Source: an uncultured Oscillospiraceae bacterium
GTDB lineage: Bacteria > Bacillota > Clostridia > Oscillospirales > Oscillospiraceae
Length of the DNA stretch: 23,483 nucleotides
Direction: 5' to 3'
NCBI GenBank assembly: GCA_900758315.1
Contig: CAAERF010000400.1
Coordinates: forward strand, 1 to 23,483
Below the pieces are notes generated by a model, which saw only the letters and a program-made list of their open reading frames with translations, had not been told where the DNA came from and ran no database searches. Both the position numbers and the translations under genes were made by a program. Position 1 is the stretch's first letter. Each line of letters starts with the position of its first letter. This document shows, piece by piece, positions 8,551-16,315 of this stretch.

Positions 8551-9603
8551 TCAACAAACGGTGGCAACAAACCAACTGTCCACCTTGTCGGGGATGGGCA
8601 GCGGGCGGGCCTGCAATTCCAGCATACGGCGGTCAGGCTGGTGCTTCACAAAGCTGCGCAGCAGGCGGTCAGTCTGTGCCGTGACCCACTGCTGGGTGCT
8701 ATCCTCAATGTAGGTGCAGGCACCATAAGCCATCATGTAGTCGGGGTGGCTGGCGATCAGCACAACCTTGTTCTCCGGCACAAGGGGCAGGGTCTTGGGG
8801 GCGGCGGGGTCAGTCCAATCGTCCAAGTACACCTCGGCGTAGGTGTAAATGTCGATGTTGGGGCTGTTCAGGTGGCCCACATACTTCACGCCGTTGGGCA
8901 GGTCGCGCGGGTGAATAAGGCCCATTTCCACGCGGCGGTTGTCCAGCATTTTGCTGATCTTCTCGTCCGCAAGGAAATTGCGCAGCGCGGTTTTGCCCAT
9001 GATTGCCATGTCCACATTGGCAAAGCCGTTGGTCAGCACCTTGTCGGCCCAGTCCTCCAAGTTGTCGCTGATCTTGGCGGCGCTCTTGCCCCACTGGGCG
9101 GTGCCGGTCAGGGTTTCGGTGTTGGTAAAGCCAAAGTCGATGATCTCGTTCACGCCCTCGCCAACAACGGGAACTTGCCCGGTCACAATGGCCTGCACGG
9201 CCATCCACTCCTCGCGGCGGGTGGTGGCGTCGTTCAGGCGGCTGTACTCCTCCATCAACTGCTGTGCGCTGCGCTGGGCAGGGGTTTCACCGCTGTACAG
9301 ATCTTCGCCGGGCATACGGGTCATGTAGCGGTCAGCGGTGGTAATGTCGCAGGGGTTCACCAGCGGGGGCTTGTAGCTCTCGGTCTTGTAGCCGCTGGCT
9401 TTCAGCACCTTGCCGCCAACACGCGGGTGGACAAAGGCCGCCATACGGCGATCACCTTTCACAAGGTCAATATCCACGCGCTCGGTGGTAGACTTCTTCA
9501 CATTGGTAAAGAAAGTGTCACGGAAAAAGGTATGCACAGGCGGTGCCTGTCTTACGACCTCCGCAAGATAGCGCGGGGTATAAATATTTACTTCGTTTGC
9601 CAT
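8551..9603 (-). CDS. Major capsid protein (lambda gpE-like)
   Basis: This 350-residue protein resembles the Phage_cap_E family, the HK97-fold coat protein of lambda-type heads, and has the usual length. Features visible include the N-terminal YTPRYLAEVVRQAPP-like segment followed by FFRDTFF, the region around residues 35-60 (TERVDIDLVKGDRRMAAF), and the central E-E-W-x-A-x-Q-A-I-V-T-G segment near 132-143. Near the C-terminus are PENKVVLIAS and a final RPLPIPDKVDSW segment. The ATG at 9603 follows AAGGAGG. Decoration protein D lies directly upstream, the lambda D-E order, and a terminator lies directly downstream. Confidence 0.93.
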   Translation of the reverse strand: MANEVNIYTPRYLAEVVRQAPPVHTFFRDTFFTNVKKSTTERVDIDLVKGDRRMAAFVHPRVGGKVLKASGYKTESYKPPLVNPCDITTADRYMTRMPGEDLYSGETPAQRSAQQLMEEYSRLNDATTRREEWMAVQAIVTGQVPVVGEGVNEIIDFGFTNTETLTGTAQWGKSAAKISDNLEDWADKVLTNGFANVDMAIMGKTALRNFLADEKISKMLDNRRVEMGLIHPRDLPNGVKYVGHLNSPNIDIYTYAEVYLDDWTDPAAPKTLPLVPENKVVLIASHPDYMMAYGACTYIEDSTQQWVTAQTDRLLRSFVKHQPDRRMLELQARPLPIPDKVDSWFVATVC

Positions 9604-9618
9604 GTTGGTTGCTCCTCC

Positions 9619-9969
9619 TTACTTCAAAAAGATACCGATGTTGCGCAGGGCAACTTCAATGTCGGCGGCGGCAACGCCGTCAGGCAGGGCCAGCCCATCC
9701 GCGAAAAATTCACCCGTCAGGTAAACCACCGCGTCCTCGCCGCTGGCGGCGTCATCTGCGGCAATGCCGTACAGGCCGGTCACATTCAGCGCGTGGGTGC
9801 CGTCCACGGCGGCAAGGGGCTTTACCTTGCCACCGTCCAGCAGCACAAGGTTGTGCGCGGCCACGGCTCCGTCTGCCTCCTTGGCGGCGGTCACAATGCC
9901 CACCGTAGTGCCCGCAATAAAATAGTCGGGCGTGGTGGAATAGGTCTTTTTCGCCAAATCCATGCTCAT
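9619..9969 (-). CDS. Head decoration protein (lambda gpD-like)
   Basis: This 116-residue protein should trimerise on the outside of the expanded capsid. Length, position between the protease/scaffold gene and the coat gene, and the beta-rich repeating pattern (NLVLLDGGKVKPLA, VTGLYGIAADDAA, AVVYLTGEFF) match the lambda D family (HDPD). The C-terminus, IEVALRNIGIFLK, is the usual end of this family. The ATG at 9969 has GGGAGG eight bases upstream; an ATG two codons later is less well spaced. Confidence 0.88.
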   Translation of the reverse strand: MSMDLAKKTYSTTPDYFIAGTTVGIVTAAKEADGAVAAHNLVLLDGGKVKPLAAVDGTHALNVTGLYGIAADDAASGEDAVVYLTGEFFADGLALPDGVAAADIEVALRNIGIFLK

Positions 9970-9983
9970 AGTCTTATCCTCCC

Positions 9984-10358
9984 TTACTGCTTCTTGCCAA
10001 GGCCCTTGATTGCGTCCATAAACTCGTCAGGCTTCTCACCGCCGGTGAGGGCGGTGGCACTGCCCACGCTGTTCACGCCGCTGGCGTTTGCGCCCTGCTG
10101 CATGGTGTTCAGCCAAGCCGCGCCCTGCTCCTTGGCGTTCTTCATGGCGGCCTTGGCGTAGTCGCTGGCGCTCATGGGCTTATCGTACTTAGCCTCGTTG
10201 GTGATCTGCTCACTGCCGGGCAGGGCCATTTCCTCAATGTCGCGGATACGCTGCCGCTCCGCATTGGTAGCCCGCAGCGCCGCCGCCTGTTCGATCTGGT
10301 CAACCAGCGCGGGGTAAGCACCGCGCAGCTCGTCCACGGTCTTGATCTCGTTTGCCAT
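9984..10358 (-). CDS. Nested capsid scaffold protein (Nu3-like), in-frame internal start
   Basis: Inside the protease gene, an ATG at 10358 is preceded by AAGGAGGA with seven bases spacing, an SD as strong as those of the free-standing genes. It starts M-A-N-E-I-K-T, giving a 124-residue product equal to the protease C-terminus. It is helical and charged (DELRGAYPALVDQIEQAAAL, then RATNAERQRIRDIEEMAL), as expected for a coiled scaffold. Lambda makes scaffold Nu3 the same way, from an internal start within gene C. The SD is seen directly; the function is by analogy. Confidence 0.8.
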   Translation of the reverse strand: MANEIKTVDELRGAYPALVDQIEQAAALRATNAERQRIRDIEEMALPGSEQITNEAKYDKPMSASDYAKAAMKNAKEQGAAWLNTMQQGANASGVNSVGSATALTGGEKPDEFMDAIKGLGKKQ

Positions 10359-11102
10359 GTTCGTGTCCTCCTTATGGCTGTTGTTTCCCGGCTGCTCCGC
10401 CGGGGTCTGTGTATTTACAAAACCGCTGGCGGCGGGGGCTGCTGCCACGCTGTTCTGTACAAATTTTGGTGCCTTATCAAAAGGCAGGTTCATGTTTACG
10501 CTGTTCACAAACAGCAGGCCGCCCCGGTTCTCCACAACGGTTTTTTCCCCGTCGTCCACCAGCTCGTCCACAAAGCCGTTGGTCTTAGCCTCCTCGCCCG
10601 TCCACCAGCTTGTAGCGTCCATCCACGCGGCCACTTCATCCTTTTCCCGGCCCGTCTTTTTGGTGTACAGGTTCAGGATGTTTTCGCGTATGGTATTCAG
10701 CGCACCAATGTACTGCTGCAGGGTCACGGCGTCGGCAAAATCAAAAATGCCCATCCGTACCGGGTGTATCATGTAGGTGCTGTCATTGGCTGCCACCACC
10801 TTGTCGCAGTGGCAGGCAATGATCGTTGCGGCGCTGGCACACAGCCCGTCAATGCGGGCCGTTACCTGCGCGGTGTGCTGTTCCAGCAAATTGCCAATGG
10901 TCTGTGCAGCAAACACATCACCGCCGCCGGAATTGATACGCACTGTCAGGCTCGTCAGCGCCCCCAGTGCGTTCAGTTCGTCGGCAAAGGTCTTGGGGGT
11001 CACTTCGTCGCCCCACCAACTGCTGTCCGAAATATCGCCGTACAGCAGCAGTTCCGCGCTGCCTGCCGCTTGGTTTCTAAACTGCCAAAACTTCTTAGGC
11101 AT
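9984..11102 (-). CDS. ClpP-like head maturation protease with C-terminal scaffold (lambda gpC-like)
   Basis: This 372-residue protein begins with a ClpP/SppA-type serine protease domain (about 1-195). It has the substrate-binding strand RINSGGGDVFAAQ, the nucleophile motif GLCASAAT in which the Ser is expected to be catalytic, and MIHP supplying the His. A linker (about 195-245) precedes a helical C-terminal scaffold region (249-372). I chose the ATG at 11102 because AGGAGG lies seven bases upstream. The ATG at 11108 is only one base from that SD, although it overlaps the portal stop. The protease would cut scaffold and portal during prohead maturation. Confidence 0.9.
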   Translation of the reverse strand: MPKKFWQFRNQAAGSAELLLYGDISDSSWWGDEVTPKTFADELNALGALTSLTVRINSGGGDVFAAQTIGNLLEQHTAQVTARIDGLCASAATIIACHCDKVVAANDSTYMIHPVRMGIFDFADAVTLQQYIGALNTIRENILNLYTKKTGREKDEVAAWMDATSWWTGEEAKTNGFVDELVDDGEKTVVENRGGLLFVNSVNMNLPFDKAPKFVQNSVAAAPAASGFVNTQTPAEQPGNNSHKEDTNMANEIKTVDELRGAYPALVDQIEQAAALRATNAERQRIRDIEEMALPGSEQITNEAKYDKPMSASDYAKAAMKNAKEQGAAWLNTMQQGANASGVNSVGSATALTGGEKPDEFMDAIKGLGKKQ

Positions 11103-11104
11103 GG

Positions 11105-12697
11105 TCATTCCTCCTGTTGCCCGCCGGGCGGCTTGGCCTGCGGGTTTGTGATCTCGTCAACCTCCCGCTTGCGCTTGGCTTCGATCACGCGCTGGCGGAT
11201 ATTGCGGTTGTAGTCGCCGCCGGTCATGGTGGCGGTTTCCTCCTGCGCCGTGCTGAATCCGGCGTCCACACGCTTCACAGCGGCGTCCACCTCCTGCACG
11301 GGATTCAGGTTGGTACGGGCCGGGCCGTTCCACGCGCAGGCGGTGTATGCCTTGCGGATTGCCGGGTCAGCAAAAAAGCCCGGTGCCGCAATGCGCCCCC
11401 GCGCCACTGCCTCGGCAAACCATTCCTCGTAGATCGGCTGGCAAAAATCATCGGTGAACCAATCGCGCTGCATACTGCAAGTGCGCCAAAACTCGTTCAG
11501 CGCACCACGCGCCGCGCTGTAACTCGTCGTGAACTGCTTAAACAGCACCTCCGGCGGGATTTCCAGCGCCGCGCCGATCTGCCGTATCAGCGCATTGGTA
11601 AAGGCGTCATACCCGGTGTTTGGGTGCTTGGGGTCTGCAAACTGCACATCCTCGCCGGGGTTCAGGCTCAAAATGGCACCGGGGCCAAGCTCAATGCTGC
11701 TTTGGTCTTGCGCGTCGATCAGCATATCCGGCGGCAGCATTTCACCAAACGGGCGGGCATCGCTTGCCACGCTCTGCTTCACAAACACGGTGAACATGGC
11801 ACTAAGCACCGCTGCCGTGATTTCGGCGTCCGTGTAGCGGCCCAACTGTTTCAGGGCTTCCAGCACCGGGGCCAGCATAGGCACACCGCGCCGCTGTCCG
11901 GCCCGCTCCCGGTTCATCACATGAAGTACATTCCGCCGCCCGGTGGTCTTGGTGTAGGCTTCAACCCGCGTCCAGTGCGGCCCGCCGCTGGTGTAGGCGT
12001 TGCTTGCCAGCGGGTGGCGGTCACATACCCAGTAGGCTACCACCATGCCGTCGGCGTCCGTTTCCACGCCCTGCACAAGGCAATGCACATCATAGCCCTG
12101 CACCGTGCAGGGCACCAGCCGGTCAAAGCCGTCCGGGCTGCAAACCCGGTCAGCCTCCACCAGCCTCACCCGCAGGCTGTACGGCTGCCCGGTCTGCTCC
12201 TTGGTGGGCAGCAGCACAATGGCGTCACCATTCATGGCATAGCTCAAAAAGGTTAGCTGTTGCAGTTTGTAAAAGTTGTCCACCCGGTCAGCGTCGCACA
12301 CCGGCGTGTCCGCCCAAAGGGCAAACTCTCGCACGATCTGCGCTTGCAGCTTTTCGGCGTCCTCCGGGGTCAGCCCCAAAAACTCCGCGTCGATCTGCGG
12401 CGCAGGCATAAGCCCGCCCGCAATCACATTCGTGCGCATGGTTTTCAGTGCGGCGCTGGCCGTTGGGATTCCCATGTAGGCGTCACGGCTGCGCTGGCGC
12501 AGTATGTCGATATTGTCCTCAATATCTTCTTTCGCGCTGCCGCCGTAAAACTCCCACCCGCGCAAGGATTTCTTGGTCAGGTTTGCCCCGTAGTTGCCGT
12601 ACCCGCTGTCAATGATTTTCAGCGCGGCGCGGGCGGCTGCCCGCTTGGCGGCGTGTACCGGGGCCACGGCGGCCACGGCTCTGTCAAATACATTCAC
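11105..12697 (-). CDS. Portal protein (lambda gpB-like)
   Basis: This protein of about 530 residues should form the dodecameric DNA portal. Lambda-B/Phage_portal_2 features include the N-terminal NLTKKSLRGWEFYGGSAKEDIE block, RQRSRDAYMGIPTASAALKT, then LLPTKE and NVLHVMNRERAGQRRGVPML. Near the C-terminal third is PPEVLFKQFTTSYSAARGAL. The start is a GTG at 12697 with GGGAGG seven bases upstream. A GTG at 12715 overlapping the connector stop is possible and would add six residues. The C-terminus overlaps the protease gene's alternative start. Confidence 0.93.
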   Translation of the reverse strand: MNVFDRAVAAVAPVHAAKRAAARAALKIIDSGYGNYGANLTKKSLRGWEFYGGSAKEDIEDNIDILRQRSRDAYMGIPTASAALKTMRTNVIAGGLMPAPQIDAEFLGLTPEDAEKLQAQIVREFALWADTPVCDADRVDNFYKLQQLTFLSYAMNGDAIVLLPTKEQTGQPYSLRVRLVEADRVCSPDGFDRLVPCTVQGYDVHCLVQGVETDADGMVVAYWVCDRHPLASNAYTSGGPHWTRVEAYTKTTGRRNVLHVMNRERAGQRRGVPMLAPVLEALKQLGRYTDAEITAAVLSAMFTVFVKQSVASDARPFGEMLPPDMLIDAQDQSSIELGPGAILSLNPGEDVQFADPKHPNTGYDAFTNALIRQIGAALEIPPEVLFKQFTTSYSAARGALNEFWRTCSMQRDWFTDDFCQPIYEEWFAEAVARGRIAAPGFFADPAIRKAYTACAWNGPARTNLNPVQEVDAAVKRVDAGFSTAQEETATMTGGDYNRNIRQRVIEAKRKREVDEITNPQAKPPGGQQEE

Positions 12698-12711
12698 GGT
12701 GTCGCCCTCCC

Positions 12712-12948
12712 TCACACATCACGGGCAACAAAGTGGTACAGGCGGTTGCGTCCGCCGTTCTTTTCCTCGGCCTCCGCCTCGGATAATTTTTGTGCCCAAT
12801 ATTCCATTTCCTCGCGGATTTGTTTCAGGTCTGCCCGCGTCAACATTCTTGTGCCGATTTGATAGCTTTGCCCGGTGGCTACACTTTCCTCCGCCGCAAG
12901 CCATGTATTCAATTTCTGCCGGCACATTTCTTTTGAAAAAATAGCCAT
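12712..12948 (-). CDS. Head-tail connector / gpW- or DUF6148-like protein
   Basis: This 78-residue protein sits between the large terminase and portal genes, the position of lambda gpW. It contains YQIGTRMLTRADLKQIREE, the typical 'G-x-R-x-L-T-R-A-D-L' signature of gpW/DUF6148 proteins, which stabilise packaged DNA and prepare the head for tail joining. The ATG at 12948 overlaps the terminase stop (TAATG) and has GGAGG six bases upstream, so translation is probably coupled. Confidence 0.85.
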   Translation of the reverse strand: MAIFSKEMCRQKLNTWLAAEESVATGQSYQIGTRMLTRADLKQIREEMEYWAQKLSEAEAEEKNGGRNRLYHFVARDV

Positions 12949-14744
12949 TAAATACCTCCTGTAATGCGGCGGCGGCCTGCCCGCCGGGGTCTTTGCGCCA
13001 TGCCCGGCTCCGGCTTTGCCAGCACGGGGTTGGCAATCTCTAAAGCGGCGGTGGCATAGTTGCGCAGGTCAAGCGGTTCGTTGCGCTTGTACTTGCTGTC
13101 TTTCAGCTCCCACACGGTAACGCTGCGCCCCTTGCGGAACCGCACCACCATCTTCTCACTGGTCAGGCCCTTAAAGTAGGTTTCATCGTACCCGGCTTCA
13201 GCGTTCGCGGGGAAGTGGCAGTAGTTCGGCCCCTTGGTGTTGTGGCGCAACCGCTGGTATAACAGCGCCTTGCCCGCGTCCACGCCAATGATGAACAGCG
13301 GCGTTTTCACACGGTTGTTGGTGGTGGGGTTGCGGATGTAGGGCACCTCGGCACCGCCCTTGCCCTTGATCGCCCACACGCCGCGCTCGTACCGTTCCTT
13401 GGTAAAGCGGTACACTTGGTCGGTGTGGTGGCCGCCGCTGTCAATGCAGCAGCTTATAATGCGCAGCGCGGTTCCGTCCTTTTTGCACCACACGGTCTGC
13501 AAAAAAGCGTCCAAGTCCTCCCACACCTGTTCTTTCAGCATATCGCCGTAAATCTTTTGGTATCGGATTCCCCAGCTTTCCTTGCCAACGCCCCAACCCA
13601 CGATCTCAACCTCAAAGCGGTCATCCTGCACATCCACACCGGCGGTAAGCACAAGCACTTCTTCGGGCACCACCGCGTCGTAAATCTCGCGGCGGTTGAA
13701 CAGTTCGGTGTCCTCCACCTGTTCGCCCCGTTCCTCCCAAGTTTCACCCAGTTCGGTATTTACCCAAACCTTCATGCCCTCCGGGTTTCCTTGGTCAAGC
13801 TGTTCTTTCGCCACTATGAATTTCTGCACGATCTCTTTCCATCCGCAAAAGGTGGAGGCAAGCGTGTTCAGGTGGAACCCCCGCGTTTCTGCGCCGGGGT
13901 TTTCCGCCACAAAGCGGCCCTGCTGGCTCTGCTGTTTCCAGCGGTATTCGTTCGCCACGCACCCGCAGCGTTCGCATTTGTAAACGATCTCTTTTTGCAG
14001 GTCGTCCGGGTCAAAAATCAGGTTTGCCCACACAAAGGGCTGGTAATGCCCGCACTCCGGGCACGGCACATTCCATTCCTCGCGGGTGGATTGGTTGTAC
14101 TCGGTTTCAATGCGGCTGTGCCCCTTGATAACCGGGGTCGATACCATAACCGTTTTCTTGTCCCAAAATGTTGTTTGGCGCTTTTGGGCAAGGCTCAACG
14201 GGTCGCCCTCGGTTCCGGCACTGCCGGGGTAGCGGTCTACCTCGTCGGCCAGCAGCACTTTAATAGGGCGGCTGGCAAGGCCGGTGGCGCTGTTCGCGCC
14301 CACTATGGTGATGTGCCCGCCGGGGAAATTCTTTTTCAAGATCGTGTTCCCGGCGTATCGGCTTTTCACATCCACCAGCCCGCGCAGCACCGGCGTGTCG
14401 CGTATCATCGGGGCCAAGCGGTCTTTGCTGAATGTCTGCCCCATGTCCAAGGTCGGCTGCATAACCAAGATGGGCGCGGGGGCATAGGCCATAAAATAGC
14501 CAAGGATGTTCAGCAGCAGTTCGGTCTTGCCCAACTGCGCCGCGCACATGATAACTACCCGCCGTATGTGCGCATCACCTATGGCGTCCATGATCTCCCG
14601 CTGGTACGGTGCCTTGTCGGTGTGCCACCGCCCCGGCTCGGCGCTGCTCTCCGCGCTCAACATACGGTAGCGGTCAGCCCATTGGGATAGTGTCAGCTCC
14701 GGGGGCGGTTTCAGCGTTGCCACACACCGCGCCAGCATTTCCAT
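12948..14744 (-). CDS. Terminase large subunit (GpA-like)
   Basis: This 598-residue packaging motor and nuclease belongs to the Terminase_GpA family (lambda gpA). It has the family's opening TLSQWADRYRMLSAES and EPGRWHTDKAPYQREIMDA. The Walker-A-like segment is AAQLGKTELLLN and the Walker B is KVLLADEVDRYPGSAG. A zinc-finger-like insert follows (CPECGH, then CERCGC). The nuclease part has TAGVDVQDDRFEVEIVGW, whose Asp is a likely metal ligand. The ATG at 14744 has only a weak SD. The first 71 nt overlap the small Cys-rich gene in another frame, but conserved family sequence begins within ten codons, so the overlap is probably real. Confidence 0.95.
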   Translation of the reverse strand: MEMLARCVATLKPPPELTLSQWADRYRMLSAESSAEPGRWHTDKAPYQREIMDAIGDAHIRRVVIMCAAQLGKTELLLNILGYFMAYAPAPILVMQPTLDMGQTFSKDRLAPMIRDTPVLRGLVDVKSRYAGNTILKKNFPGGHITIVGANSATGLASRPIKVLLADEVDRYPGSAGTEGDPLSLAQKRQTTFWDKKTVMVSTPVIKGHSRIETEYNQSTREEWNVPCPECGHYQPFVWANLIFDPDDLQKEIVYKCERCGCVANEYRWKQQSQQGRFVAENPGAETRGFHLNTLASTFCGWKEIVQKFIVAKEQLDQGNPEGMKVWVNTELGETWEERGEQVEDTELFNRREIYDAVVPEEVLVLTAGVDVQDDRFEVEIVGWGVGKESWGIRYQKIYGDMLKEQVWEDLDAFLQTVWCKKDGTALRIISCCIDSGGHHTDQVYRFTKERYERGVWAIKGKGGAEVPYIRNPTTNNRVKTPLFIIGVDAGKALLYQRLRHNTKGPNYCHFPANAEAGYDETYFKGLTSEKMVVRFRKGRSVTVWELKDSKYKRNEPLDLRNYATAALEIANPVLAKPEPGMAQRPRRAGRRRITGGI

Positions 14745-14910
14745 TGTCGCCTGCGGTATTTCCAGCAGCTTTTGCTTTTTTGCTACCCCACAGTCTGTCG
14801 TACTCCTTTCGCCTGCAATCCGGGAAAAAGCACAGACATTTTTCGTCGCCTGTCCAAATTCTCCACACGCACCCCGCGCAGGGGTCTTTATTTTTCTTCT
14901 GTCCTTTCAT
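14674..14910 (-). CDS. Small Cys-rich phage protein overlapping the large terminase gene
   Basis: Starting at the ATG at 14910, which has GGAGG upstream, the product is 78 residues. The N-terminal half has PCAGCVWRIW, then KCLCFFPDC, a pattern of paired Cys residues with aromatics typical of small zinc-binding phage proteins found near terminase genes. The C-terminal half is Gly/Asn/Ala rich and probably disordered. It overlaps the Nu1-like gene by 23 nt at its start and the large terminase by 71 nt at its end. The function is unknown; its location suggests packaging or HNH-like accessory duties, but no HNH motif is visible. Confidence 0.7.
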   Translation of the reverse strand: MKGQKKNKDPCAGCVWRIWTGDEKCLCFFPDCRRKEYDRLWGSKKAKAAGNTAGDNGNAGAVCGNAETAPGADTIPMG

Positions 14911-15373
14911 CGGCAGTGTCCTCCACAGCAAAGGCCACGCGGTAGTCGCTCAATTCTTCCAGCGTTTCGTCGATAGCCTTTTTCATTTCGTCAAAAATAG
15001 CGGCTTGGTTTCCGTCCATAGCCGCCAGCGTAGGCGATAGCTTGGCAGGCATAGCCAAAAACCGGCTGCGGATATTCAGGCACATGGTCTGTATGCCTTT
15101 CTCAATATCCTGCGTACTGTGCAAATCGCCCCGGCGCAGGTCGTTGTCCATTTCCGCTGCTTTCCGCTTTTCGGCGGTCAGCTTCATGCGCTCGGTGTTC
15201 AGGCTTTCTTTTCCCGCTCCGCCCAAATACTTGATGTACCGGGCCACGGTGGGTTGCAGCTCATACAGCCCCGGTCTTGCCTCCACAATCACGCCCTCGT
15301 CGCGTAACTGCCGCACCCGGCGTTCGGTCAGGCATAACCACTGGGCAATAACCTTGCTGGTGTACAGTGTCAT
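14888..15373 (-). CDS. Nu1-like terminase small subunit
   Basis: This 161-residue protein has an N-terminal winged-helix-type HTH, LTERRVRQLRDEGVIVEA, the pattern of lambda Nu1. This is followed by LQPTVARYIKYL and then a helical region with LTAEKRKAAEMDNDLRRGD typical of Nu1-like small terminases. It would recognise cos-like sites and recruit GpA. The ATG overlaps the previous stop as ATGA (15373-15370), suggesting coupled translation. It sits just upstream of the GpA-type large subunit, its normal partner. Confidence 0.85.
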   Translation of the reverse strand: MTLYTSKVIAQWLCLTERRVRQLRDEGVIVEARPGLYELQPTVARYIKYLGGAGKESLNTERMKLTAEKRKAAEMDNDLRRGDLHSTQDIEKGIQTMCLNIRSRFLAMPAKLSPTLAAMDGNQAAIFDEMKKAIDETLEELSDYRVAFAVEDTADERTEEK

Positions 15374-16152
15374 TCCTCCGTGTCCTCCTCCAAAGGCGCG
15401 TCAAGATCATCTGCCGCCGTCCCGTCTTGGTCTGGCACATCCACCGCGCCGGTGGCTCTCATGCGCAAAATTTCAAGCCGCTGCTTTTCCAGTGCCATGC
15501 GCCTGTCGCTCTCCTCCAAGGCCCGCAGGCTGTCCGCAATCTTGGCAATGCGGCCCTGCACCTTGTATAGCGCTTCCTGCAATTTCAGCACCCGGCTAAA
15601 GGCGCTGTCCTTGCTGTACATACCCATGGTTTGGTTGGCACCGTCTTTTTTGTCCTTGCCCCGCCCGCCGGGGGTGCGCATATCCAAAAGGCTGCTCACA
15701 AACAGCGCGTCCTCCGGCTGGCCCTCATACTCGGCAATTTTTGCCAGTATCTTGTGTTCGCGGAGCTTCAAAATCTTCATTTCATGTTCCAGCGCCTCAC
15801 GCCCGCCCAGCGGCACACTCTCGGTGATCTTCAATTCTTCGGCAGAAAGCATATCAAAAAAGACGGTGCTGTACGCTCCGTCTTTCTCTGCGTTCTTATT
15901 GCCGGGCGGCGCACCGTCGTGGCTGCCTGCTGCATTGCGCTTGCCCTTGCTGTTTTGGTTGCCCGGCTGCCCGCCGCGCTTTTTCTTGGGTAACGCTTCT
16001 TCCCACTTGTCCGCCGCTTTCCAGTTGCGCAGGGTTTGGTAACTCACACCCAGCTCCCCGGCCAGCGCCCGCAGGCTTACTTCCTCGCCCTTTTTCTTCT
16101 TGGCGATATATTCAGCCTTGGCGGTGTCGCGCTTCTCGCTCCGCTTCGGCAT
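15370..16152 (-). CDS. PBSX-family terminase small subunit-like protein
   Basis: I start this at the ATG at 16152, which has GGAGGTG upstream, giving 260 residues. The N-terminal region (about 1-50) is KRSEKRDTAKAEYIAKKK followed by an HTH with LAGELGVSYQTLRNWKAADKW, as in PBSX XtmA-type small terminases. A basic Gly/Asn linker (about 55-90) and two long helical segments follow (near 105-150 and 175-225), ending acidic. It is the first gene of the late operon. A second small terminase of a different type follows directly, so this one may be a DNA-binding helper rather than the true partner of GpA. Confidence 0.82.
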   Translation of the reverse strand: MPKRSEKRDTAKAEYIAKKKKGEEVSLRALAGELGVSYQTLRNWKAADKWEEALPKKKRGGQPGNQNSKGKRNAAGSHDGAPPGNKNAEKDGAYSTVFFDMLSAEELKITESVPLGGREALEHEMKILKLREHKILAKIAEYEGQPEDALFVSSLLDMRTPGGRGKDKKDGANQTMGMYSKDSAFSRVLKLQEALYKVQGRIAKIADSLRALEESDRRMALEKQRLEILRMRATGAVDVPDQDGTAADDLDAPLEEDTEE

Positions 16153-16173
16153 TCTACACCTCCAAAAAGTAAA

Positions 16174-16190
16174 GCCCGCCCCCGCCGGGC
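16174..16190 (-). terminator. Second leader hairpin before the first late gene (weak terminator)
   Basis: On the minus strand GCCCG pairs with CGGGC around a seven-base G-rich loop, followed by TTTACTTTTT, 22 nt before the ATG of the PBSX-like small terminase. It lies just downstream of a stronger hairpin in the same leader. Confidence 0.5.
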
Positions 16191-16196
16191 AGGCCC

Positions 16197-16234
16197 AAAA
16201 CAAAAGGCCCGCAGCGTTCCCGCCACGAGCCTTT
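16197..16234 (-). terminator. Terminator-like hairpin in the late-operon leader
   Basis: On the minus strand AAAGGCTCG pairs with CGGGCCTTT (one G-T wobble) around a 14-nt loop, followed by TGTTTT. It lies between the leftward late promoter and the first late gene. As placed, it would stop most transcripts unless overcome, which suggests attenuation or antitermination (inference). Confidence 0.65.
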
Positions 16235-16245
16235 ATATTTTCATG

Positions 16246-16274
16246 CTATCAATATACCACAGAAAACCTGTCAA
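16246..16274 (-). promoter_or_regulatory. Leftward promoter of the late operon (candidate)
   Basis: On the minus strand TTGACA (16274-16269) is followed after 17 bases by TGATAG (16251-16246). An alternative extended -10, TGGTATATT (16259-16251), overlaps this spacer and would use a poorer -35. An A6TA/T6 palindrome at 16289-16302 just upstream could act as an UP element. The exact -10 box is uncertain. Confidence 0.6.
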
Positions 16275-16287
16275 AGTTGCTAACTTT
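16273..16287. promoter_or_regulatory. Palindrome AAAGTTGCTAACTTT at the late promoter
   Basis: This is a perfect 6-3-6 inverted repeat that overlaps the -35 of the leftward late promoter by two bases. Its place suggests a binding site for an activator or repressor of late transcription. It does not resemble the XRE or RHH candidate operators elsewhere in the window. Confidence 0.6.
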
Positions 16288-16315
16288 CAAAAAATATTTT
16301 TTCTGTGCCCGGTGC

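Noticed and set aside
16251..16274. Promoter made of TTGACA with TATATT in front of the late operon
   Set aside because: The spacer would be only 12 bases. TATATT may still work as an extended -10, and TTGACA may pair with TGATAG at 17 bases.
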